Positions 5,405 to 11,158 of a DNA stretch of 11,158 bases are shown in pieces. The notes under the pieces were generated by a model. That model ran no database searches and had not been told where the DNA came from. It saw nothing but the letters and a program-made list of their open reading frames with translations. Source of the DNA: Desulfocapsa sp. (GTDB lineage Bacteria; Desulfobacterota; Desulfobulbia; Desulfobulbales; Desulfocapsaceae); contig JAOZTO010000046.1 of assembly GCA_029942265.1 (NCBI GenBank), positions 1 through 11,158 on the forward strand. Reading direction: 5' to 3'. Made by a program: the position numbers and the translations under genes. Positions within the stretch are counted from its first letter, which is position 1, and every line of letters begins with the position of its first letter.

Positions 5405-8400
5405 GTGGAATATGCAATTAAAACAAGCCCTGCTAGTAACTTACAGGACTGCCATTCACAACAAAAATTGTTTAACTACCGTCTCCTCACAATCGTTTTT
5501 CTCCTGATATTTACCGCTGTTCTCACAGCTTTCCTGCGCCTTACTATTGACACCGATATTGTTCGTTCCCTGCCTTCTGATAAAAATGTTATCAGTGATG
5601 CTCTGGATATTTTTACCAGCCATCCCATTCACGACCAAATTGCCATTGACATCACCCTGAATACTGACGACCAGAACACCCTTGTCAATTGTGGGGAATA
5701 TGTTGAAGAACGACTCCGTTCAAGTACACTCTTTGCAAAAGTTGGAACAGATGAAATGGCAAATCTGATTCCTGGCCTTGCACTGCATATCACCGACAAC
5801 CTTCCCATCCTCTTTTCAAAACAGGAGCTGGAACAACTTATTGCGCCACGGCTTGAACAAACATTTATCGACCATCGCCTTGCAGATATCGTCCAAAAAC
5901 TCAGTAGTCTTGAAGGGATAGGCCAAAGCTCTTTTATCGCATCCGATCCATTGGGTTTTATGGAGCCGATCATGGCAAAGTTGACAATGCTTGCGCCGTT
6001 ATCAGACACATCAATATATAAGGGCTTTATCTTCTCTCCTGACAAACGTCATCTCTTAGTAACGGCACGACCAAACAGTACCGGAACAGACACAGCATCG
6101 GCTAGACAGATAGCTGAACTGCTCGACAGCATTGCAACAGAACTAAACAACACATATACCTCCATCGGAATCAATCCGGTCATAACACCAGTTGGAGCCT
6201 ATCGTGCCGCACTGGACAACGAACGAATCATTCGCCATGATGTAAATTGGGCGCTGTTTCTCTCAACTGCAGGAATTGGATTGTTGCTCTTTATTGCCTT
6301 CCCGCGCCCCCTAATTGGACTTTTTTCTCTTCTTCCGGCACTTGCTGGGACAGCAACGGCACTACTGATTTTCTCCCTGTTTCATTCATCTATTTCCATA
6401 ATGGTGCTTGGGTTTGGAGGAGCTATTATTTCTATCACTGTAGATCATGGTATCGCTTATCTTCTCTTTCTTGATCGCCCCAAAAGTACCAAAGGAAAAG
6501 AAGCATCCGGTGAAGTTCGGGCTATCGGGTTCCTTGCTGTGCTTACTACATGTGGTGCATTTCTTACTCTTGGTTTCAGTGGTTTTCCTGTTTTTGTGCA
6601 GCTTGGTCAGTTCACAGCCCTAGGGGTTCTATTTTCCTTTCTGTTTGTTCATTTTATTTTCCCCCATATTACTCCGTCCATGCCGCCTTCCAGCAGACAC
6701 AATTTGCCTCTGCAAAAGGCAGTTGACGCATTCTATAACACCGGACGCACAGGGGCAATAGCTGCCACATTCCTTGCCGCTTCACTGATATTTTTTGCAC
6801 GTCCAGATTTTAATGTTAGCCTTGAAAGTATGAACACAGTTAGCAATGACACTCGTGCAGCAGATACTGCTTTCACAACTGTCTGGGGAAGTATCAATTC
6901 AAACATTGTGTTAATGACCACAGGATCAAAACAAGATATTCAACGGGAAAACGACCACATCTTACAGCAAATTAAGGAAGATACTGCATCCCACAAAATC
7001 GCATCTGCCTTTGTTCCATCCATGATTTTCCCAGGTGACTCGCTGGCTCAACAAAATTTCGATGCATGGCAAAGTTTTTGGACGGAAAACCGTGTAAAAG
7101 AATTACAAAAAGAACTAAGCCATAGTGGCGATCTATATGGCTTTGCAGGGAATGGCTTTGACCAGTTTCTTCAAAACATTATTGCACCAAAAAAAGATGA
7201 CAATATAGAAATTCCAGAAGAATACTACACTATGCTTGGCATTTCTAACAAGCAGACATTCCTAACTCAGTTTATAAATGTGACCCCTGGAACACGTTAC
7301 AATAGCGAACATTTCAATATGCGCTACGGGCAGATAGGGAAAATTTTTGACAGTCCCTATTTTTCCAAACAACTAGCAGACATACTCTTTCGAAGTTTTG
7401 CCACAATGCTTGGCATCATTGCCATAAGTATTGTGATACTGCTCCTCTTCTTTTACGCCAGCTGGCGACTCACTCTTATCACACTTATTCCACCAATCTT
7501 TTCATATATCTGCACACTTGGTACAATGAAACTGATTGGCCATGCTCTGGATATTCCAGGGTTAATGCTCTCAATCGTCATCCTGGGTATGGGAATTGAT
7601 TATTCCATCTTTTTTGTACGAGCCCAGCAACGGTACCGCAACCCAGCCCATCCATCATTTGGTCTTATACGAATGGCTGTTTTTATGGCAGGTTGCTCTA
7701 CGATAATCGGCTTTGGTGTTCTCTGCCTGGCAGAACATTCCCTGCTCAAATCCATTGGTATTACATCGTTACTAGGCATTGGGTATTCACTGCTTGGCTC
7801 TTTTTTACTCCTGCCGCCTCTACTGAAATTTTACTTTTCAGAGACAAGGTTTGCACATTCTAATACGTTTTCCCTGCTTGAACGTGTGCGTAAGAGATAC
7901 CACTTTATGGAGGCTTATCCGAGAATGTTTGCTCGGTTTAAGCTTCAAACAGATCCTATGTTTACCGACCTTCCAAAACTCCTGGCCGATGATCGCGATT
8001 CCATAAAAACAATTCTTGATATCGGGTGCGGCTATGGGGTTCCTGGTTGCTGGTGTCTTGAATTTTTTCCCAATGCCACAGTTTTTGGCATTGATCCGGA
8101 CAGTGAACGGGTACGGGTGGCAGCTCTTGCCATGGGAGATCGAGGAGTTGTCTTGGAAGACATGGCACCGGATTTGCCGATTTTACCGAACCCTCCGGAT
8201 CTAATTCTGCTGCTTGACATGCTCCACTATCTTGACGACAGTAGTATCTCAACACTGTTGCAAAACTGTTTCGAGACACTCAACATTCGTGGATTACTGC
8301 TTATTCGCTTTGTCATTGCACCAAGCACTCCCCCTTCATGGTCCTTTAAACTTGAAGACAACCGTGTTCGATTTTCCAGTAAAAAAGCATATTATAGAAC

Positions 8401-8515
8401 AATCGACACCATGACAAATCTTATGGAACAATCTGGATTTACAATTGAAAAATCTGCACCAACAGAAAACAACCCAGAACTTGCTTGGCTTATAGGACGA
8501 GTGCAAAAACCATGA
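5405..8515 (+). CDS. RND/MMPL-family exporter fused to a C-terminal SAM-dependent methyltransferase
   Basis: This 1036-residue protein has two parts. Residues 1 to about 810 form a complete RND-superfamily exporter of the MMPL type. TM1 is at about 26-46 and a large periplasmic loop at 47-280. TM2-TM6 span about 281-420 with the charged motif SITVDHG (D347). TM7 is at about 449-465, a second loop at 466-660, and TM8-TM12 at about 661-806 with GMGIDYSIFF (D732, Y733). These Asp residues are the expected proton-relay positions. Residues about 840-1036 are a class I methyltransferase: motif I ILDIGCGYGVPG (870-881), the acidic SAM-ribose residue in FGIDPDS (D897), and the post-motif LILLLDMLHYLDD (933-945). 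With 12 TM helices the C-terminus, and so the methyltransferase, faces the cytoplasm. The start is GTG at 5405, the first possible one after an in-frame TAA at 5399, with no Shine-Dalgarno. The family moves lipids and other hydrophobic products. MMPL exporters occur in aryl-polyene and flexirubin clusters, but no synthase or acyl-carrier gene is present here. The substrate is unknown. Confidence 0.9.
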   Translation: MEYAIKTSPASNLQDCHSQQKLFNYRLLTIVFLLIFTAVLTAFLRLTIDTDIVRSLPSDKNVISDALDIFTSHPIHDQIAIDITLNTDDQNTLVNCGEYVEERLRSSTLFAKVGTDEMANLIPGLALHITDNLPILFSKQELEQLIAPRLEQTFIDHRLADIVQKLSSLEGIGQSSFIASDPLGFMEPIMAKLTMLAPLSDTSIYKGFIFSPDKRHLLVTARPNSTGTDTASARQIAELLDSIATELNNTYTSIGINPVITPVGAYRAALDNERIIRHDVNWALFLSTAGIGLLLFIAFPRPLIGLFSLLPALAGTATALLIFSLFHSSISIMVLGFGGAIISITVDHGIAYLLFLDRPKSTKGKEASGEVRAIGFLAVLTTCGAFLTLGFSGFPVFVQLGQFTALGVLFSFLFVHFIFPHITPSMPPSSRHNLPLQKAVDAFYNTGRTGAIAATFLAASLIFFARPDFNVSLESMNTVSNDTRAADTAFTTVWGSINSNIVLMTTGSKQDIQRENDHILQQIKEDTASHKIASAFVPSMIFPGDSLAQQNFDAWQSFWTENRVKELQKELSHSGDLYGFAGNGFDQFLQNIIAPKKDDNIEIPEEYYTMLGISNKQTFLTQFINVTPGTRYNSEHFNMRYGQIGKIFDSPYFSKQLADILFRSFATMLGIIAISIVILLLFFYASWRLTLITLIPPIFSYICTLGTMKLIGHALDIPGLMLSIVILGMGIDYSIFFVRAQQRYRNPAHPSFGLIRMAVFMAGCSTIIGFGVLCLAEHSLLKSIGITSLLGIGYSLLGSFLLLPPLLKFYFSETRFAHSNTFSLLERVRKRYHFMEAYPRMFARFKLQTDPMFTDLPKLLADDRDSIKTILDIGCGYGVPGCWCLEFFPNATVFGIDPDSERVRVAALAMGDRGVVLEDMAPDLPILPNPPDLILLLDMLHYLDDSSISTLLQNCFETLNIRGLLLIRFVIAPSTPPSWSFKLEDNRVRFSSKKAYYRTIDTMTNLMEQSGFTIEKSAPTENNPELAWLIGRVQKP

Positions 8516-9321
8516 TCAACACATCATGGAAAACGTCTTTTTCCCAGGCAGAGACTGTTGCGAGCATTGCCTTTCTTATTGCTATTCTGTTGTTTTTACA
8601 GGGAAGCTGGATGGCTGCTATCCCACTAATTTGTTTTTTGTTTTTATGTACTATTGCACCATTTTGTCCGCAATGGGGATTTTTCCTGCCGATAATCAGT
8701 AGCTCCACAACAGACAGCCCAGCTGTAGCACTTACTTTTGACGATGGGCCCTCCCCTGTTTCCACACCAATCATCCTAAAATTACTCAAACATTACAATT
8801 ACAAAGCTACTTTCTTCGTGATCGGATCAAAAGCAGAACAATACCCCGAACTTATAACAGAGATTATAAAACAGGGCCATAGCATCGGTAATCACTCATG
8901 GAAGCATGACTATTTACTAATGCTGAAAAGTAGTAAGTACCTACAGCAAGACATTGCAAAAACTCAAGTAATTCTTCAAAAATCAGGCATTTACCCACTA
9001 GTTTTCAGACCGCCATCCGGAATAACAAATCCAAGACTAAAAAGCATACTGCAAGATGAAAACCTCCATGCAGTCACCTTCAGCTGCCGTCCTTTTGATC
9101 ATGGTAATAAAAACATCGTCAATCTTGCAAAACGAATTATGGACAAACTTAAAGCAGGTGATATTATCCTGCTCCATGACATTGATCCTGGAAACAGGGA
9201 ACAGCTGGACATTTGGGAGCAGGAACTCCACAATCTCCTCCTTAACCTGCAAAAAAGTAGCCATGACGTACTGGAACTGGAAGTGCTTATAGGGATTCAA
9301 GTGATGAAAAAATGTAACTAA
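8512..9321 (+). CDS. Membrane-anchored NodB-type polysaccharide deacetylase
   Basis: This 269-residue protein has an N-terminal hydrophobic region at about 15-51 (one long or two short TM helices), followed by a NodB homology domain at about 70-230. The motifs are in order: TFDDGPSP (75-82; D77 catalytic base, D78 metal ligand), HSIGNHSWKH (123-132; H128 and H132 metal ligands), FRPPSG (166-171), and IILLHD (218-223; H222). These are the full catalytic set of carbohydrate esterase family 4, which removes N- or O-acetyl groups from sugars such as N-acetylglucosamine. The ATG overlaps the exporter stop (ATGA, 8512-8515), so the two genes are translationally coupled. An in-frame TTG at 8485 also exists but has less support. 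If there are two helices, the side of the membrane facing the active site is unclear from sequence. Inference: it deacetylates a glycolipid or envelope sugar linked to the exporter cargo. Confidence 0.88.
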   Translation: MINTSWKTSFSQAETVASIAFLIAILLFLQGSWMAAIPLICFLFLCTIAPFCPQWGFFLPIISSSTTDSPAVALTFDDGPSPVSTPIILKLLKHYNYKATFFVIGSKAEQYPELITEIIKQGHSIGNHSWKHDYLLMLKSSKYLQQDIAKTQVILQKSGIYPLVFRPPSGITNPRLKSILQDENLHAVTFSCRPFDHGNKNIVNLAKRIMDKLKAGDIILLHDIDPGNREQLDIWEQELHNLLLNLQKSSHDVLELEVLIGIQVMKKCN

Positions 9322-9365
9322 TTTGTACATTCGAAGCATAGTTTGCTATGTGAGAATGTTCAAAT
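9321..9365 (+). terminator. Imperfect hairpin at the end of the deacetylase gene
   Basis: Starting on the last base of the stop codon, the arms ATTTG (9321-9325), ACATTC (9327-9332) and CATAG (9337-9341) pair with CTATG (9346-9350), GAATGT (9354-9359) and CAAAT (9361-9365) around a TTTG loop. The stem holds 16 bp broken by a 1x1 and a 4x3 internal loop. It is followed by GGGCGAAG rather than T, so it is not a standard intrinsic terminator. It may protect the mRNA 3' end or assist factor-dependent termination. Confidence 0.45.
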
Positions 9366-9438
9366 GGGCGAAGATGGGGTGCAGCTGAATAGTTACGAAA
9401 AAATCGACTAAATATTCACTATCCAGCATCACAAACGC

Positions 9439-9467
9439 TTGACTCCACTTTTACGCCATGATACTCT
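9439..9467 (+). promoter_or_regulatory. Candidate sigma70 promoter for exonuclease I
   Basis: TTGACT (9439-9444), 17-base spacer, TACTCT (9462-9467). The -35 matches at five of six positions and the -10 at about three. It lies about 65 bases upstream of the sbcB ATG, within the only gap (9366-9533) that could drive that gene. A TATAAA at 9471-9476 lacks a well-placed -35. Nothing else is recognisable in this gap. Confidence 0.35.
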
Positions 9468-9533
9468 ACGTATAAAGCAAACTACCAACTAACCCCTTCA
9501 CATTCTATTGAAAAAAACACCCCAGAGTCCCTT

Positions 9534-10979
9534 ATGACAACAACACTTTATTGGCACGATTACGAAACATGGGGAGCAGATCCCAGAAGAGACAGACCTG
9601 CTCAATTTGCAGGAATCCGTACCGATACAGAGTTAAATATTATCGGTAAACCGCTAGTGATCTACTGCAAACCTGCTAATGATATGTTGCCACAACCGGA
9701 AGCCTGCCTAGTCACTGGCATCACACCTCAAATCGCATTGACTGATGGAATCTGCGAAGCAGAGTTTATGGCTGATATCCATCGGGAATTCATCAAACCC
9801 GGTACCTGTGGCGTTGGATATAACAGCATCCGTTTTGATGATGAATTCACACGGTATGGATTGTATCGCAATTTTTTTGATCCATACGCCAGAGAGTGGC
9901 GTAATGGCAATTCACGTTGGGATATAATAGACATGCTTCGGCTAACGCATGCGTTGCGCCCTGAAGGAATTCAATGGCCAACCAAAGAAGATGGCTCCAC
10001 CAGCTTTCGACTAGAGGATTTAACAGAGGCAAACAGTATCGATCATAAAGACGCCCATGATGCTCTTTCAGATGTTCATGCCACCATTGAACTGGCACGA
10101 TTGGTACGAGAACACCATCCTAAACTCTATAGCTATCTTTTTGATGTGCGGAACAAAAAAACGATTGCTACTATGCTGAACTTACAAAAACAGCAGATTG
10201 TTCTCCATGTTTCGTCCAGATATCCTGCAAAACAAGGGTGTATTGCTCCTGTTATTCCGCTGGCCATACATCCTACAAATGCAAACGGTGTTATCGTCTG
10301 TGACCTGCGTCATGACCCAACTCCCTTACTTACACTCTCAGTAGGGGAAATCCAAAAACGCCTATTCTGCCGCAGCGAAGATTTGCCAGAAGGTGTGAAG
10401 CGTATCCCCCTAAAAACCATCCATATCAACAAATGTCCTGTATTGGCTCCTATAGGTACCATGACTGAAGAGGCGGCAAAGCGATGGGGAATTGATCTGA
10501 TACAGGCAGAAAAGCATGCGGTACAACTACGAAACAAAGCTGCTCTTGGGAAAACGTTGCAACTCGTACACGCCGACCGGCAATTCCCTCCCATCATTGA
10601 TCCTGATCAAAATCTATATGGTGGAGGATTTTTTTCTGACAGAGACCGTTCTATGATGAACGATATTCACGATATGTCGATAAAAGACTTGGGAAAAACA
10701 CGTGTGAATTTTGAGGATCCACGGCTTCCTGAAATGCTCTTTCGTTACCGTGCCAGAAATTGGCCGCAATCGCTTTCTAAAGAAGAACGAACCCGATGGG
10801 ATCTTTTTCGACACAATCGAGTCACGAACCCGGATGCTGATTGTGGAATTACGCTTATGGAATACAAAAAACAACTTGCACAAACAGTAGTACGATCTGA
10901 CATTACTGAACGGGATCGAAAAATCCTCTCGTCACTTGCTGATTGGCCGGAAGTACTGAAACTCCCTCTAACAATCTGA
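9534..10979 (+). CDS. sbcB: Exodeoxyribonuclease I (SbcB)
   Basis: The 481 residues align end to end, from memory, with E. coli exonuclease I (475 residues). The protein degrades single-stranded DNA 3' to 5' in recombination and repair, and acts with single-strand binding protein. It is a DnaQ/DEDDh-type exonuclease. WHDYETWG gives D9 and E11, NSIRFDDE gives D102, and AHDALSDVHAT gives H175 and D180, matching the five catalytic residues of the E. coli enzyme. Other shared blocks are DRPAQFAGIRTD (20-31), YCKPANDMLPQP (44-55), NSRWDIIDM (126-134), LRPEGIQWP (141-149) and, in the C-terminal part, HINKCPVLAP and YRARNWP. The protein is complete. The ATG at 9534 has only a weak AGAG upstream, and no better start is seen. 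It has its own 5' gap, so it is probably not part of the exporter operon. Its last 12 bases overlap the convergent cyclase gene. Confidence 0.97.
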   Translation: MTTTLYWHDYETWGADPRRDRPAQFAGIRTDTELNIIGKPLVIYCKPANDMLPQPEACLVTGITPQIALTDGICEAEFMADIHREFIKPGTCGVGYNSIRFDDEFTRYGLYRNFFDPYAREWRNGNSRWDIIDMLRLTHALRPEGIQWPTKEDGSTSFRLEDLTEANSIDHKDAHDALSDVHATIELARLVREHHPKLYSYLFDVRNKKTIATMLNLQKQQIVLHVSSRYPAKQGCIAPVIPLAIHPTNANGVIVCDLRHDPTPLLTLSVGEIQKRLFCRSEDLPEGVKRIPLKTIHINKCPVLAPIGTMTEEAAKRWGIDLIQAEKHAVQLRNKAALGKTLQLVHADRQFPPIIDPDQNLYGGGFFSDRDRSMMNDIHDMSIKDLGKTRVNFEDPRLPEMLFRYRARNWPQSLSKEERTRWDLFRHNRVTNPDADCGITLMEYKKQLAQTVVRSDITERDRKILSSLADWPEVLKLPLTI

Positions 10980-11158
10980 CAGCACAGTATACAGTGTTTG
11001 CTCACCTTTTCCTTTCATTTCAACTATACTTCCGGCTGAAAATGTAAATTTATCTTTAAGCAATTCATAGATTGTACTGGACACATTGATCTGCATTGGC
11101 TCTGCCATGCTTTCAAGCCTTGCTGCAACATTGACAGTGTCTCCAAAAATATCATACA
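10968..11158 (-). CDS. Class III adenylate/guanylate cyclase, C-terminal fragment
   Basis: On the minus strand, the frame entering from the right edge encodes 62 residues, YDIFGDTVNVAARLES...GEQTLYTVLSDC, ending at TAG (10970-10968). FGDTVNVAARLES is the characteristic C-terminal block of the class III nucleotidyl cyclase catalytic domain; its Asn and Arg are the transition-state residues. EMKGKGEQTLYTVL is the usual end of the domain. The gene starts beyond the window, so any sensor or membrane region is not visible. Whether it makes cAMP or cGMP cannot be told, because the substrate-specifying residues partly lie upstream. It converges on sbcB with a 12-base overlap and no visible terminator between them. 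Confidence 0.88.
   Translation of the reverse strand, partial: YDIFGDTVNVAARLESMAEPMQINVSSTIYELLKDKFTFSAGSIVEMKGKGEQTLYTVLSDC

Noticed and set aside
5629..6045. A 138-residue minus-strand frame inside the exporter gene
   Set aside because: It is antisense to a clearly conserved protein, with Ser/Arg-rich composition and no recognisable motif.
7962..8414. Several open frames overlapping the methyltransferase domain on both strands
   Set aside because: They are shadows of the methyltransferase frame, which alone carries conserved motifs.
8485..8511. TTG start for the deacetylase
   Set aside because: The ATG at 8512 gives the usual ATGA coupling, and the extra nine residues read like shadow translation of the exporter end.
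5405..9321. An aryl-polyene biosynthetic cluster
   Set aside because: Only the exporter type fits. No ketosynthase, acyl carrier protein, dehydratase, LolA-like protein or acyltransferase is in the window.
1..11158. CRISPR array, insertion sequence, integrase site or tRNA
   Set aside because: No regularly spaced direct repeats, transposase-like frames, terminal inverted repeats or cloverleaf sequence were seen by eye.

Overview
The window looks like an ordinary chromosomal segment of a Gram-negative bacterium. The evidence is an outer-membrane beta-barrel C-terminus ending in Phe, an exported hydrolase, an RND/MMPL exporter, an MscS-type channel with a periplasmic N-terminal region, and a full-length SbcB-type exonuclease I. 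SbcB is commonest in gammaproteobacteria. A sulfate-reducer-like (Desulfobacterota) or gammaproteobacterial host is a guess that the sequence alone cannot settle. Coding density is high, no gap between genes exceeds about 215 bases, and I see no tRNA, rRNA, CRISPR array, transposase or integrase.

Left part (1-2935): the 3' end of a porin-like gene is followed after 5 bases by an AraC-family regulator. Next come a flavodoxin-like protein and an exported metallo-beta-lactamase-fold protein, whose genes overlap by 17 bases and probably form an operon. A terminator-shaped hairpin lies inside the first codons of the AraC gene. The gap before the next gene holds a 40-bp imperfect palindrome and a hairpin that is stable only in minus-strand RNA.

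Centre (2936-5404): a large MscS-superfamily mechanosensitive channel on the minus strand, of the multi-TM YbiO-like layout. Its best start is an internal ATG with a very strong ribosome binding site. A divergent AT-rich region with two inverted repeats separates it from the next operon.

Right-centre (5405-9321): a two-gene, translationally coupled operon. The first gene encodes a 12-TM RND/MMPL exporter fused at its C-terminus to a SAM-dependent methyltransferase. The second encodes a membrane-anchored NodB-type polysaccharide deacetylase. This is the most unusual part of the window and suggests coupled modification and export of a lipid or envelope glycolipid; that role is inference. An imperfect hairpin starts at the deacetylase stop codon. 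The remaining bases up to 9533 hold only a candidate promoter.

Right end (9534-11158): exonuclease I (sbcB), overlapping tail-to-tail by 12 bases with the 3' end of a class III adenylate/guanylate cyclase gene that runs off the window.
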